A DNA stretch of 64,000 nt from Gammaproteobacteria bacterium (GTDB lineage Bacteria > Pseudomonadota > Gammaproteobacteria > Steroidobacterales > Woeseiaceae). Location of the stretch: NCBI GenBank assembly GCA_024640305.1, contig JAHEFG010000004.1:1-64000 (forward strand), written 5' to 3'. The notes under the pieces are model-generated. The model searched no databases and had not been told where the DNA came from. It worked only from the letters and a program-made list of their open reading frames with translations. Made by a program: the position numbers and the translations under genes. This document shows, piece after piece, positions 36,743 to 47,479 of the stretch (positions are counted from its first letter, which is position 1; each line of letters opens with the position of its first letter).

Positions 36743-37505
36743 CGTTTACCCATATTAATTTGTGCTCAAAGCGTCCGTCGGCATACAAGTTGACGCGACG
36801 ATACGCAGGTGGATTGTCGTCGACGGCAAATGCGTCGCTGCCCGGAGTGAACTGGCGGCACGTCGACGGTGTTCCGAGGATGGTAATACCGTCGTGCTCT
36901 GTTTCACAGGGTTGGTGCACGTGCCCGAAAAGCGCCAGCTTTACGTTGCCGGGTGCCGATACCCGGGCGAGAAATTCGTCCGCATTAGCAAGTCCAACCG
37001 AGTCCAGCCATTTGCTGTTCATCTGAACAGGCGGATGGTGCAGACACACCATGACGTGCTGCATACCCGAACCGTAAATCTCCGAATCGAGTCGGTCCAA
37101 CTCGGTGGCAGCAATGTGGCCGCCGGCTTTTCCGTCGACGCAGCTGTCGATACCTGCGATGAGCCAGTTGCCATGCTCAATGGACTTGCAGTAATTAATC
37201 TGGTTCTGAGCCAGCACTTCTTGCATGACGGCGCGCACGTCGTGGTTGCCAGGCACGCAATACACAGGCAATGCCAGCTCACCAAGTAACTCGCAAAAGT
37301 GCCGGTAGGCACCCGCGCTGTCATCCTGAACAAGGTCTCCTGTCGAAATAACGATATCAGCGCGCCATTCGTTTTGCCGATAGTGGTCGAGGGCTGCGGT
37401 CAGGGACTTGTAAGTCACCGTGCCACGCAGCTCGCCTGCGGTATCGGCAAACAGGTGCGGATCCGTCAGGTGCAGGATCCGCAGCGGCTCAGATGCATTT
37501 TCGAT
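36726..37505 (-). CDS. cpdA: 3',5'-cAMP phosphodiesterase CpdA-like metallophosphoesterase, no standard start codon
   Basis: Class III cyclic nucleotide phosphodiesterase, about 259 aa. Metal-site motifs in order: LTDPHLF (DxH), STGDLVQD (GDxxQD), PGNHD, CLHHPP and FGHVHQ. The first ATG/GTG/TTG in frame is GTG 37418, which would delete the DxH motif. The frame is open upstream to the ahcY stop, so translation must begin earlier. The best candidate is ATC 37505, with GAGGT 8 nt upstream (37518-37514); CTG 37484 is the other option. The frame is the same as ahcY, separated only by its TGA. A base-call error near an out-of-frame ATG is also possible. Confidence 0.85.
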   Translation of the reverse strand: MENASEPLRILHLTDPHLFADTAGELRGTVTYKSLTAALDHYRQNEWRADIVISTGDLVQDDSAGAYRHFCELLGELALPVYCVPGNHDVRAVMQEVLAQNQINYCKSIEHGNWLIAGIDSCVDGKAGGHIAATELDRLDSEIYGSGMQHVMVCLHHPPVQMNSKWLDSVGLANADEFLARVSAPGNVKLALFGHVHQPCETEHDGITILGTPSTCRQFTPGSDAFAVDDNPPAYRRVNLYADGRFEHKLIWVNDEPVF

Positions 37506-37526
37506 GAGCGGTGACCTCGCGCGATG

Positions 37527-38840
37527 TCAGTACCTGTAATGCTCCGGCTTGTAAGGACCTTGCTTGTCGACACCTATATAGTCGGCTTGTTCGTCGGTCA
37601 GTTCAGTAATGTCTGCGCCGATTCGATCAAGATGCAGCCGCGCCACCTTCTCATCAAGGTGCTTCGGCAGCACATAGACTTTCTTGCTGTAGTTGTCTGA
37701 GTTTTGCCAGAGTTCGATCTGTGCGAGTACCTGGTTCGTGAAAGAGTTCGACATGACAAAGCTCGGGTGACCTGTTGCACAGCCGAGGTTTACCAGCCGG
37801 CCTTCGGCGAGCAGTATGATGCGCTTGCCGTCCGGGAAAATGACGTGATCGACTTGCGGTTTGATGTTCTCCCACTCGTACTGTTTGAGGTAAGCAACGT
37901 CAATTTCGTTATCAAAATGGCCGATGTTGCAGATAATGGCCTGATCCTTCATGCGCTCCATCTGCGGGCCACTGACAACGTGGTAGTTGCCCGTCGCCGT
38001 TACGATGATATCTGCCTGATCACACACTTCGTCAAGCCGAACGACGCGATAACCTTCCATCGATGCCTGCAATGCATTGATAGGATCGATTTCGGTAATT
38101 AGCACCGTTGCACCAAGACCCCGAAGAGACTGTGCGCAGCCTTTGCCGACGTCGCCATAGCCACACACAATGGCGATCTTGCCGGCGATCATGACGTCAG
38201 TTGCACGCTTGATACCGTCGACGAGAGACTCACGGCAACCATAGAGGTTGTCGAATTTTGACTTGGTGACCGAATCGTTGACATTGAACGCGGGGCAGGC
38301 GAGCGAGCCGTCCTTCATCATGTCATACAGACGTTTCACACCTGTCGTTGTTTCTTCCGACAGGCCTTTGACTCCCTGCATGAGCTCGGGGAATTTCTCG
38401 TGCATGACTTGCGTCAGATCACCGCCGTCATCGAGGATCATGTTTGGTGTCCAGCCATCGGGGCCCGTTATCGTCTGTTCGACGCACCACCAGTACTCTT
38501 CCTCAGATTCTCCCTTCCAGGCGAATACAGGAACGCCGGACGCGGCAATTGCTGCGGCAGCATGATCCTGAGTTGAGAAAATGTTGCACGATGACCAGCG
38601 GATATCGGCACCGAGTGCCTTCAAGGTCTCAATGAGCACGGCGGTCTGAATGGTCATATGCAAACAGCCAGTCAGGCGAACGCCCTTTAATGGCTGTGAC
38701 TCAGCGTATTCTTCGCGAAGTGCCATGAGCCCTGGCATCTCCGTTTCCGCGATCCTGATTTCCTTGCGGCCGAAGTCGGCCAGCGAAATATCGGCGACCT
38801 TGTAATCGTTTTGTTGAATGGCAACGGGTTCGCTGCTCAT
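37527..38840 (-). CDS. ahcY: S-adenosylhomocysteinase
   Basis: Hydrolyses SAH to adenosine and homocysteine, relieving product inhibition of methyltransferases. 437 aa. [20 protein letters not shown] at the start, [35 protein letters not shown], the NAD loop [18 protein letters not shown], and the C-terminal [15 protein letters not shown] and PYKPEHYRY. It follows metK by 26 nt. Confidence 0.98.
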   Translation of the reverse strand: MSSEPVAIQQNDYKVADISLADFGRKEIRIAETEMPGLMALREEYAESQPLKGVRLTGCLHMTIQTAVLIETLKALGADIRWSSCNIFSTQDHAAAAIAASGVPVFAWKGESEEEYWWCVEQTITGPDGWTPNMILDDGGDLTQVMHEKFPELMQGVKGLSEETTTGVKRLYDMMKDGSLACPAFNVNDSVTKSKFDNLYGCRESLVDGIKRATDVMIAGKIAIVCGYGDVGKGCAQSLRGLGATVLITEIDPINALQASMEGYRVVRLDEVCDQADIIVTATGNYHVVSGPQMERMKDQAIICNIGHFDNEIDVAYLKQYEWENIKPQVDHVIFPDGKRIILLAEGRLVNLGCATGHPSFVMSNSFTNQVLAQIELWQNSDNYSKKVYVLPKHLDEKVARLHLDRIGADITELTDEQADYIGVDKQGPYKPEHYRY

Positions 38841-38866
38841 GGCTATCTCCTGGTTGATTCTCTGTG

Positions 38867-40024
38867 TTAGGCGGCGCCGTCCGCGAGCGCCTCAGCCTTG
38901 TCTGTTTTTTCCCAGCTCAGGTCGATATCTTCGCGACCGAAGTGTCCATATGCAGCCGTAGCTTTATAAATAGGTCGAATGAGATCGAGCATTTGCAGGA
39001 TTCCATATGGTGTCAGGTCAAAGTGCTCCCGAATCAGCTTTGTCATACGAGCGTCGCTAATTTTGCCGGTGCCGAACGTCCGTACGCTGATCGATGTCGG
39101 TTCGGCAACGCCGATGGCATACGAAACCTGGATTTCGCAACGCTCTGCGAGGCCTGCGGCAACAATGTTCTTGGCTACGTAGCGGCAGGCATAAGCTGCC
39201 GAGCGGTCAACTTTGGATGGATCCTTACCGGAAAATGCGCCACCGCCATGTCTTGCCGAGCCGCCATACGTGTCTACGATAATTTTGCGGCCGGTAAGAC
39301 CACAATCGCCCATCGGGCCGCCGATTTCGAAACGACCGGTAGGGTTGATGTGGTACTCCGTGTTTTTGCCGATCCACTCGGCGGGGAGTACCGGCTTGAT
39401 GATCTCTTCCATGATGCCTTCGCGCAGATCGGACAGGCTGACGTCAGCATGGTGCTGCGATGATACGACGACAGCGTCGATGCCGACGGGCTTGTCGTCT
39501 TCGTAGACGAATGTCACCTGGCTTTTCGCGTCGGGCCGCAGCCACGGCAGGATGCCCTCTTTACGAACCTTGGCTTGCCTTTGTACCAGCAAATGCGAGT
39601 AAGTAATCGGTGCCGGCATCAAAACGCTGGTCTCGTTGGTCGCATAGCCAAACATCAACCCCTGGTCGCCTGCACCCTGGCGCTCCGCTGATTCACGGTC
39701 GACGCCCTGAGCAATATCAGGCGATTGCTTGCCGATAGCGTTGAGTACGGCACAGGAATGGCCGTCAAAGCCCATTGCCGAGTCGTTGTAGCCTACATCG
39801 ATAATTGTGCCACGCACGACATCTTCGAGATCGACCCAGGCAGAGGTCGTTATCTCACCGGCGACAAGCGCCATGCCTGTCTTGACCATGGTTTCGCATG
39901 CGACGCGGGCTCGCGGATCCTGCTCGAGAATGGCGTCGAGCACGGCATCGGAGATCTGGTCGGCAATTTTGTCCGGGTGTCCCTCGGATACGGATTCCGA
40001 AGTAAACAGAAAGGAGTTGCTCAT
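38867..40024 (-). CDS. metK: S-adenosylmethionine synthetase MetK
   Basis: Makes SAM from methionine and ATP. 385 aa from ATG 40024 ([20 protein letters not shown]). ATP-site [15 protein letters not shown] and the P-loop-like [20 protein letters not shown] are intact. The frame upstream to 40090 is not family-like. First gene of the minus-strand SAM-cycle run. The 252-nt gap to tkt holds no SAM or SAH riboswitch that I can recognise. Confidence 0.98.
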   Translation of the reverse strand: MSNSFLFTSESVSEGHPDKIADQISDAVLDAILEQDPRARVACETMVKTGMALVAGEITTSAWVDLEDVVRGTIIDVGYNDSAMGFDGHSCAVLNAIGKQSPDIAQGVDRESAERQGAGDQGLMFGYATNETSVLMPAPITYSHLLVQRQAKVRKEGILPWLRPDAKSQVTFVYEDDKPVGIDAVVVSSQHHADVSLSDLREGIMEEIIKPVLPAEWIGKNTEYHINPTGRFEIGGPMGDCGLTGRKIIVDTYGGSARHGGGAFSGKDPSKVDRSAAYACRYVAKNIVAAGLAERCEIQVSYAIGVAEPTSISVRTFGTGKISDARMTKLIREHFDLTPYGILQMLDLIRPIYKATAAYGHFGREDIDLSWEKTDKAEALADGAA

Positions 40025-40276
40025 TGGGCTAGTCTGTCTGGTGGCTATAAAGGCCGCGCATTGTACCGCAATGCAAGATGCGGATACCACGGGTTAGGAA
40101 ACTCGGTTACAAATTGTGACAGTGGTACACATCTGTAGCGTGACGAGGCCGATACTTACGGCTTTAACTTGCCACCCAGAGGCAAAACCGCGAAAATGAT
40201 CCGCTGTAGTTCATCGGTGCAAATGCACCTCGACATTCACCATAAGGGCAGTCTTAGCCCGCCTATACGAAGACTA

Positions 40277-42298
40277 ATGCCAGAAAAATCTGCTGTTGCC
40301 GGCCAGCCTGCCCGGCGAGATCTCGCGAACGCAATAAGAGCGCTTTCCATGGACGCGGTTCAGGCCGCCAACTCTGGTCATCCAGGCGCCCCAATGGGGA
40401 TGGCCGACATTGCCGAGGTGCTCTGGAACGACTATCTGAAGCACAACCCAGGCAATGCGCGCTGGATCGATCGGGACCGCTTCGTCCTGTCGAACGGTCA
40501 CGCCTCGATGCTGCTGTACAGCCTGCTGCACCTGACGGGCTACGACCTGTCGATGGACGAAATACGAAATTTCCGCCAGTTAGGTTATCGAACGGCCGGG
40601 CATCCGGAGCGCGACCCTGATCTTTCGATCGAGACGACCACCGGTCCTCTCGGCCAGGGGGTCAGTAATGCGGTTGGCATGGCGCTGGCCGAGAAAATGC
40701 TGGCTGCCGAGTTCAATCGGCCTGGTTTCGATGTGGTTGACCACAAAACCTGGGTGTTTCTCGGTGACGGCTGCCTGATGGAAGGTATTTCGCACGAAGC
40801 CTGCTCGCTGGCAGGCACGCTGAAGCTTGGCAAGCTCATCGCGCTTTACGACGACAATAATATTTCGATCGATGGCGATGTCGATGGCTGGTTTACAGAC
40901 GATACAGTCAAACGATTCGAGGCCTATGGCTGGCAGGTAATTGCAGATGTCGACGGTCACGATGCCGCGGCGATAGCTGCCGCGATCGAGCAAGCAGGTT
41001 CAGACTTGAGCAGACCCTCGCTGATCTGCTGCAAGACGGTTATCGGTTTTGGCTCGCCGAACAAGCAGGGCACGGCGTCGACGCATGGCGCGCCGCTGGG
41101 CGACGACGAAATTGCGGCAGTACGGAAGGAGCTGGGCTGGACCGCGGCGCCTTTTGAAATCCCGGCTGATATCGCGGCCGCATGGGATGGCAAAGCACGG
41201 GGCGCCGAAGTCGAGGAGGCCTGGCAGGCTGCATTTGACGACTACGCCGCACAGTACCCCGATCTTGCTGCTGAGCTGACACGCCGAATGGCCGGTGAGA
41301 TGCCGGCGGGCTGGAATGATTTCGCGGACAAGGCAATTAAGGAAATTGACGCGGCGGGCGAATCGATAGCGACGCGTAAAGCATCACTGGTCGCTCTCAA
41401 TGCATTCGCGCCGGCAATTCCGGAGCTGGTTGGTGGGTCTGCGGACCTGACCGGATCAAACCTGACCAAACATTCCGGCTCTACGGTCATATCGGGTGAC
41501 GATGCGGCGGGCAACTACCTGTACTTTGGCGTTCGCGAGTTCGGCATGACCGCTATCTGCAACGGCATGTCCCTGCATGGCGGCTTAATTCCTTACTCGG
41601 GTACATTCCTGACATTCTCGGACTACGCGCGCAATGCACTAAGAATGGCTGCGCTGATGAGCGTGCAGAACATACTCGTTTATACGCATGATTCGATTGG
41701 CTTGGGCGAAGATGGCCCGACTCATCAGCCAGTGGAGCACACGGCATCACTGCGGATAATGCCGAACATGCGTGTCTGGCGTCCGTGCGACGCCGTGGAA
41801 ACCGCAGTGGCGTGGCGTGATGCGCTTGACAACCGTGGTGGCCCGACGAGCCTGATCCTGACTCGCCAGGGGTTGCCTCACCAGGCCCGCAATGCGGATC
41901 AGATAGCGGCGATCGCCCGAGGTGGATACGTGTTGTCTGACAGCGATGGTGCGCCGGATATCATCCTGATTGCGACCGGGTCTGAAGTCGCGCTGGCCAT
42001 GTCGGCAGCCGAAGCGCTAACGGCAGATGGCGTCAACGTGCGCGTTGTGTCGATGCCAAGTACGGACGTGTTCGAAGCACAGGACAAGGACTATCGTGAA
42101 GCCGTATTGCCAGCGGACATTACGGCACGCGTCGCAATTGAGGCGGGCGTTTCAGATATGTGGTGGCGCTACGCAGGCCCCGGCGGCCGCGTCATCGGTC
42201 TTGATCGCTTTGGCGAATCGGCACCTGCCGGCGAGCTATTCGAGCACTTTGGTTTTTCGACGGGCAATGTTGTCGCGGTTGCCAAAGAAATACTCTAA
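40277..42298 (+). CDS. tkt: Transketolase
   Basis: TPP-dependent two-carbon transfer in the pentose phosphate (and Calvin-type) pathway. 673 aa from ATG 40277. [40 protein letters not shown], the TPP motif [18 protein letters not shown]...[44 protein letters not shown], and the C-terminal [20 protein letters not shown]. Upstream in-frame ATGs to 40169 are not family-like. gap follows 51 nt later. Confidence 0.97.
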   Translation: MPEKSAVAGQPARRDLANAIRALSMDAVQAANSGHPGAPMGMADIAEVLWNDYLKHNPGNARWIDRDRFVLSNGHASMLLYSLLHLTGYDLSMDEIRNFRQLGYRTAGHPERDPDLSIETTTGPLGQGVSNAVGMALAEKMLAAEFNRPGFDVVDHKTWVFLGDGCLMEGISHEACSLAGTLKLGKLIALYDDNNISIDGDVDGWFTDDTVKRFEAYGWQVIADVDGHDAAAIAAAIEQAGSDLSRPSLICCKTVIGFGSPNKQGTASTHGAPLGDDEIAAVRKELGWTAAPFEIPADIAAAWDGKARGAEVEEAWQAAFDDYAAQYPDLAAELTRRMAGEMPAGWNDFADKAIKEIDAAGESIATRKASLVALNAFAPAIPELVGGSADLTGSNLTKHSGSTVISGDDAAGNYLYFGVREFGMTAICNGMSLHGGLIPYSGTFLTFSDYARNALRMAALMSVQNILVYTHDSIGLGEDGPTHQPVEHTASLRIMPNMRVWRPCDAVETAVAWRDALDNRGGPTSLILTRQGLPHQARNADQIAAIARGGYVLSDSDGAPDIILIATGSEVALAMSAAEALTADGVNVRVVSMPSTDVFEAQDKDYREAVLPADITARVAIEAGVSDMWWRYAGPGGRVIGLDRFGESAPAGELFEHFGFSTGNVVAVAKEIL

Positions 42299-42349
42299 TT
42301 ACTAAACTTATTGGCCAACACTTTCGGCCACAGAAACCAGGAGACAGGA

Positions 42350-43363
42350 ATGACGATCAAGGTGGGAATTAACGGCTATGGCCGCATTGGCCGAAATATG
42401 TTGCGCGCGCTTTACGAAGGTGACATGCGCTCGCAAATCGAGATCGTAGCCGTCAATGATCTGGGTGATGCAAATACCAACGCGCACCTGACACGCCGTG
42501 ACACAGCGCACGGCCGTTTCCCCGGTACGGTCGAGGTCGACGGAGACTACATGGTCGTCAACGGCGACCGCATCAAAGTGCTTGCCGAACGTGATCCGGC
42601 CAAACTGCCTTGGGGCGAGTTGGGTGTTGAGGTTGTGCTCGAGTCAACAGGCTTCTTCCGCACGCGCGAGACGGCTGGCAAACACATTGAAGCGGGCGCG
42701 AAGAAAGTCATTATTTCAGCGCCGGGCGGCAAAGATATCGATGCGACTGTCGTTTACGGTGTCAACCATGACGTTTTGAAAGCGAGCGATACCATCATTT
42801 CGAACGCGTCGTGCACAACTAACTGTCTGGCGCCGCTCGTCAAACCTTTGCATGAGAAGATTGGTGTGAAACACGGCATCATGACGACGATCCATGCATA
42901 TACGAATGATCAGGTCCTTACTGATGTCTACCACAGTGACCTGCGCCGCGCGCGTTCTGCGACGATGTCGCAAATTCCGACCAAGACGGGCGCTGCGGCA
43001 GCCGTTGGCCTCGTATTGCCAGAGCTGAACGGGCTGCTTGATGGTTTTTCGATGCGCGTGCCGACCATTAACGTTTCTGCTGTCGATCTCACCTTTGTTG
43101 CCAAGCGTGCAACCAGCATCGAAGAGATAAACGAGATTATCAAAGCTGCTGCAGAGGGTGAGCTGAAGGGTGTTCTGGCGTACAACGATGAGCCGCTGGT
43201 GTCGATTGACTTCAATCACGATCCCGCATCATCAACGTACGATGCAGGCCTGACGAAAGTCATGGAAGACACACTCGTTAAAGTCTGCTCCTGGTATGAC
43301 AACGAGTGGGGCTTCTCCTGTCGTATGCTCGATACTACTGTCGCGCTGTATAACGCCAGGTAA
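42350..43363 (+). CDS. gap: Glyceraldehyde-3-phosphate dehydrogenase, type I
   Basis: 337 aa. NAD-fold start [17 protein letters not shown], catalytic [14 protein letters not shown], the inorganic-phosphate loop [33 protein letters not shown] and [15 protein letters not shown]. The HAYTNDQ form marks GAPDH; erythrose-4-phosphate dehydrogenase (Epd), often found between tkt and pgk in enterics, has a different loop here. AGGAG precedes ATG 42350. Confidence 0.96.
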   Translation: MTIKVGINGYGRIGRNMLRALYEGDMRSQIEIVAVNDLGDANTNAHLTRRDTAHGRFPGTVEVDGDYMVVNGDRIKVLAERDPAKLPWGELGVEVVLESTGFFRTRETAGKHIEAGAKKVIISAPGGKDIDATVVYGVNHDVLKASDTIISNASCTTNCLAPLVKPLHEKIGVKHGIMTTIHAYTNDQVLTDVYHSDLRRARSATMSQIPTKTGAAAAVGLVLPELNGLLDGFSMRVPTINVSAVDLTFVAKRATSIEEINEIIKAAAEGELKGVLAYNDEPLVSIDFNHDPASSTYDAGLTKVMEDTLVKVCSWYDNEWGFSCRMLDTTVALYNAR

Positions 43364-43384
43364 GCCGGACAAAGCGGAGACATC

Positions 43385-44572
43385 ATGTCCGTCATCAAAA
43401 TGGCCGACATCGACCTGTCGGGCAAGCGCGTTCTGATTCGCGAGGATCTTAATGTCCCTGTCGCTGACGGTGTCATTACGTCTGACGCCCGCATCCAGGC
43501 GGCATTGCCGACAATCAAGGCAGCGCTGGCTGCGAATGCAGCGGTCATGCTTGTGTCGCACCTGGGGCGTCCGAAGGAAGGGCAGCCGGAAGAACAGTTT
43601 TCCCTGCGACCTGTTGCAGAGCACCTGTCGAAACTTCTCGGGTGTGAGGTTGCGTTAGTCGCTGACTGGATCGACGGTGTCGATGTTAAGCCTGGCTCTG
43701 TCGTGCTGCTTGAGAACGTCCGATTTCTTGTTGGCGAAAAAGCCTGTGACGAAGCGCTGGCACGCAAGATGGCCGCACTTTGTGACGTCTTTGTTATGGA
43801 TGCGTTTGGCACGGCTCACCGTGCACAGGCGAGCACTTACGGCGTTGCGGAGTTTGCACCCGTCGCCTGCGCCGGGCCCTTGCTCGCCAAAGAGCTTGAT
43901 GCTTTGTCCAAAGCTCTGAGGAATCCGGCGCGACCATTTGTGGCTATTGTTGGTGGATCCAAAGTATCGACCAAGTTGACAGTGCTCGATGCGCTGGCTG
44001 GCATTGTCGATAGTCTGATCGTAGGCGGCGGCATCGCGAATACGTTTATAGCAGCGGCTGGTCACAAAGTAGGCAAGTCATTGCACGAGCCCGACATGCT
44101 CGGCATTGCCAGCGACCTTGCCGCATCAGGTGAGGGGCGGGCAGACATTCCGTTGCCGGTTGATGTCGTCGTTGCCAGCGAGTTTGCGGCGGATGCCGAG
44201 TCCCTGACGAAGCCCGTCGATGCGGTCGCCGACGATGAGCTCATTCTCGACATTGGCCCTGAAACAGCTGAGCAGTTCGCGAAGATTATTGGCTCTGCAG
44301 GCACGATAATCTGGAATGGCCCCGTTGGCGTGTTCGAGTTTGATGCGTTCGGCGGCGGGACGAAAAGACTGGCCGAGGCGATTGCGGATAGCGATGCCTT
44401 TTCTGTAGCCGGCGGTGGCGATACGTTGGCCGCAATAGCCAAGTATGGCGTGGCCGATCGTATTTCATATATCTCGACTGGTGGTGGCGCGTTCCTCGAG
44501 TTCGTTGAGGGCAAAGAATTGCCCGCCGTCGCTATGCTGGAAAGACGCTCTGCTTTGGAAACGGTCCCGTGA
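43385..44572 (+). CDS. pgk: Phosphoglycerate kinase
   Basis: Substrate-level phosphorylation of ADP by 1,3-bisphosphoglycerate. 395 aa. [56 protein letters not shown], the adenine-side [17 protein letters not shown] and the C-terminal [13 protein letters not shown] and [16 protein letters not shown]. It follows gap by 21 nt. Its last 41 nt overlap the 3' end of the PhoX-like gene on the other strand. Confidence 0.98.
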   Translation: MSVIKMADIDLSGKRVLIREDLNVPVADGVITSDARIQAALPTIKAALAANAAVMLVSHLGRPKEGQPEEQFSLRPVAEHLSKLLGCEVALVADWIDGVDVKPGSVVLLENVRFLVGEKACDEALARKMAALCDVFVMDAFGTAHRAQASTYGVAEFAPVACAGPLLAKELDALSKALRNPARPFVAIVGGSKVSTKLTVLDALAGIVDSLIVGGGIANTFIAAAGHKVGKSLHEPDMLGIASDLAASGEGRADIPLPVDVVVASEFAADAESLTKPVDAVADDELILDIGPETAEQFAKIIGSAGTIIWNGPVGVFEFDAFGGGTKRLAEAIADSDAFSVAGGGDTLAAIAKYGVADRISYISTGGGAFLEFVEGKELPAVAMLERRSALETVP

Positions 44573-45956
44573 TCGCAAGCGTCATGCCCGGGTACTGGAT
44601 ATTGACGAACAACGTCTGACCGTCCGGCGAGAAACATACACCTGCAAGCTCTGAGTTCGAATACGGATTGTCTGCCAGCTGATACTGGCTGCCATCCGGA
44701 CGAATGCCGACGAGACCGCAATGATCTGACGTGTCCTCGCAAACGATCAGGTCACCCCAGGGGGCCATTGTGAGGTTGTCCGCATTGCGCAATATTGAAT
44801 CGTCGGATGATTCCGCAATCAGTGTCAGTTGCCCGGGAGAGTCCTGCTCTGATGGTTGTCCTTCATTTGGGCTTGGGCGGTACTCGAAGATCTGCCCAAG
44901 TCTTGCTGGCCCGCCGATAGTGCACGTGAAAACAAACCGGTCTCCGGCGTCGCACAGGCCCTCGCCACGCGCGAACATGGCAGCGCCAAGCTTTCTGCCA
45001 CGGTAACGCAGATCATTCTCGTCCGAGTCGACATCCTCGAGGTCTAGCCACTGTGTGCTCAGCGAGACGTTTGGGCGCACGGTCAATTCGTCCGACCAGT
45101 TGTGCGTCATTAACGATGGTTGGTCCAGAACCGCCAGCGCCTGCAGTTTCCCACCTTCGTGAAGCTTGCCAGGTACGTTGGGAATGTAGCGGTAGAATAG
45201 ACTGTGGTGTCTGTCTTCGGTCATGTAAACGATGCCGGTTGGCTCGTGCACCGCGGCAGCTTCATGTTCGAATCGGCCCATTGCCCGAATGGGTCTCGCT
45301 TCGGTGAGGCCCTCTGCCAGCGCAGGCACTTCGAAAACGTAGCCGTGTTTCTTTTCGCGCCTGACTAAACGGCCACCGTGCAGCCCCGGGCCCGGCGACT
45401 CAAAGCACTCTTCGCACGATAACCAGGAGCCCCAGGGAGTTGCGCCGCCGGCACAATTGATCTCCGTTCCCGCAAGGCTCAGATGTTGGCTCTCGGTCTC
45501 CCCGGTTTCTGGGTTAAAGACGCTTGTCGTCGTACCGCCAGCGCTCGGCGTTTCGCCAAATCCGGCGTCGAAAATTTTGTCCGTAACTGCGGCCGGCAGG
45601 CTTTCGAGCGATGGGACATACGCGCTCTTGAGGAAATCGCCCGGGCCGAGTTCGTGGTTGCATACCAGCACGACTCGACCATCGACGCCATCAAAGGCTG
45701 CCATACCGTCATGTGCGAACGGCACACGCAGGCCATCCGGCATCGGATCACCTGCTGTCGATACAATTTTGTAGTGAAAACCGTTGGGGAGATCAAAAAT
45801 TTCCTGCGGGTCTGCTCGCAATGAACCGAACACATCGTCGCTTGCACGACATGTAGCCGACAAGGCAGGGCTTGAGGCTGCAGCCGCGAGGCATTGCAGG
45901 AATCGGCGGCGGTCCAAACTGATATCTCTTTGACGTGCTGCAAGAAATTGCAGCAT
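44532..45956 (-). CDS. Tat-exported PhoX-family (DUF839) protein
   Basis: 474 aa from ATG 45956. The N-terminus carries a twin-arginine signal ([20 protein letters not shown]). The body matches PhoX/DUF839 beta-propeller proteins: [83 protein letters not shown] and the metal-site-like GLVGIRP. Related PhoX enzymes are calcium/iron phosphatases, but many DUF839 proteins are uncharacterised, so phosphatase activity is a guess. It is divergent from pyk (80 nt) and its 3' end lies inside pgk. Confidence 0.82.
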   Translation of the reverse strand: MLQFLAARQRDISLDRRRFLQCLAAAASSPALSATCRASDDVFGSLRADPQEIFDLPNGFHYKIVSTAGDPMPDGLRVPFAHDGMAAFDGVDGRVVLVCNHELGPGDFLKSAYVPSLESLPAAVTDKIFDAGFGETPSAGGTTTSVFNPETGETESQHLSLAGTEINCAGGATPWGSWLSCEECFESPGPGLHGGRLVRREKKHGYVFEVPALAEGLTEARPIRAMGRFEHEAAAVHEPTGIVYMTEDRHHSLFYRYIPNVPGKLHEGGKLQALAVLDQPSLMTHNWSDELTVRPNVSLSTQWLDLEDVDSDENDLRYRGRKLGAAMFARGEGLCDAGDRFVFTCTIGGPARLGQIFEYRPSPNEGQPSEQDSPGQLTLIAESSDDSILRNADNLTMAPWGDLIVCEDTSDHCGLVGIRPDGSQYQLADNPYSNSELAGVCFSPDGQTLFVNIQYPGMTLAITGPFPKQSVFPA

Positions 45957-46036
45957 AGCGTTAAATCCCGGAGGCAGAAAGTCATGGACGGTATTTCTTA
46001 ACACGAATGCATTCTCGCTGTGCAATAATCGCCGCC

Positions 46037-47473
46037 ATGCAAAAACGAACCAAGATAGTCGCGACACTGGGCCCGGCGTCAGACGACAAAAAAACGCTGA
46101 GCGGCATGATCAAGGCTGGCCTCGACGTCGCGCGCCTCAATTTTTCCCACGGCAATGCGGAGGATCACCGTCGTCGTTACGCGGTGTTACGCGAGGCCGC
46201 CGATGCCTGCGGTAAGGAAATCGCAGTGATGGGCGACCTGCAGGGGCCGAAAATCAGAATCAAGCGATTTGAAAACGGCAGTGTGGTATTGGCCGATGGC
46301 GATTCATTCTTTCTGGACAGTGCGATTGGCCTGGAAGAGGGCAATCAGCAAGGCGTAGGCGTTGCGCTGGATTCTATTCATGAAGATGTTGGGCCCGGCG
46401 ATACTCTGTTGCTGAATGACGGCCTGATCACGCTGGAAGTCGAGCGCGTGGCTGGAACCCGAATTCATACGACCGTTGTTGCGGGTGGTATTTTATCGGA
46501 TCACAAAGGGCTTAACCTCAAAGGTGGAGGGCTGTCGGCAGCAGCACTTACCGATGTCGATCGCGAAAACATCAGGTTGGCTGCCGAACTCGACATGGAT
46601 TTCCTGGCCGTGTCATTCGTCCGCAGCGGCGAAGATATCGAAGAGGCACGCAGGCTTTTTTCCGAGGCTGGCGGCAACGGACTTATCGTTGCCAAGATCG
46701 AGCGTGCTGAAGCCGTGGAAAATATTGATTCGATCATCGATGCAGCTGACGTCGTTATGGTTGCCCGCGGTGATCTCGGCGTAGAAATGGGTTACGCCCA
46801 GTTAACCGGTATTCAGAAAAGTCTGATTCAGCAGACAAGGGCGAAAAACAAGATCGTCATCACCGCGACACAGATGATGGAATCCATGATCCTGAATCCG
46901 ATTCCGACACGTGCCGAAGTGTCTGATGTCGCGAACGCAGTAATTGACGGAACGGATGCGGTGATGCTCTCGGGCGAGACTGCCGTCGGCAAATACCCGA
47001 TCGAAGTCATCAACGCAATGAGTGATGTGTGCGTTGGTGCAGAACAATTTCCGCACCCGGCAGGCCGGATGAGCCATCGAATGGGCGATCAGTTCGAGCT
47101 GGTCGATGAGGCAATTGCGATGGCCGTGATGTACACAGCCAACCACATGTCGGTGAAAGCGATAATCGCACTGACAGAGTCGGGATCAACATCACGCTGG
47201 ATGTCGCGTGTACGCTCAGACATTCCGATCTATGCGATGACTCCATACGCTGCCACTCGCCGACGTGTTGCCCTGTATCGTGGTGTTTACCCGGTGTCAT
47301 TCGAGATAAAGAAGACAGAGCGGGCGCAGCTATATGCCGAAATATTCAAGACCATGTTGTCGAAGAAGCTGGTTGAAGTTGGCGATCTGGTCATTTTCAC
47401 TAAAGGCGATCTTGAAGGCGTTTCCGGAAGTACCAACGCGATGAAAATTCTCAAGGTTACCGCCGCGGAGTAA
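46037..47473 (+). CDS. pyk: Pyruvate kinase
   Basis: 478 aa from ATG 46037. KRTKIVATLGPASDDK, LDVARLNFSHGNAEDHRRR, MGDLQGPKIRI, VSFVRSGEDIEEA, the catalytic IVAKIERAEAVENID, MVARGDLGVEMG, ATQMMESMI, SDVANAVIDGTDAVMLSGET and the C-terminal allosteric domain. Six nt separate it from the penicillin-acylase-like gene, an unusual partner. Confidence 0.97.
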   Translation: MQKRTKIVATLGPASDDKKTLSGMIKAGLDVARLNFSHGNAEDHRRRYAVLREAADACGKEIAVMGDLQGPKIRIKRFENGSVVLADGDSFFLDSAIGLEEGNQQGVGVALDSIHEDVGPGDTLLLNDGLITLEVERVAGTRIHTTVVAGGILSDHKGLNLKGGGLSAAALTDVDRENIRLAAELDMDFLAVSFVRSGEDIEEARRLFSEAGGNGLIVAKIERAEAVENIDSIIDAADVVMVARGDLGVEMGYAQLTGIQKSLIQQTRAKNKIVITATQMMESMILNPIPTRAEVSDVANAVIDGTDAVMLSGETAVGKYPIEVINAMSDVCVGAEQFPHPAGRMSHRMGDQFELVDEAIAMAVMYTANHMSVKAIIALTESGSTSRWMSRVRSDIPIYAMTPYAATRRRVALYRGVYPVSFEIKKTERAQLYAEIFKTMLSKKLVEVGDLVIFTKGDLEGVSGSTNAMKILKVTAAE

Positions 47474-47479
47474 CGCTGT

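Noticed and set aside
40115-40131. CRP-like site TGTGA-CAGTGGT-ACACA between metK and tkt
   Set aside because: Spacing and second half-site do not fit the CRP consensus; too weak despite the cpdA gene in the operon.
40025-40276. SAM or SAH riboswitch upstream of metK
   Set aside because: I looked on the minus strand and found no recognisable conserved core; ahcY itself is only 26 nt from metK.
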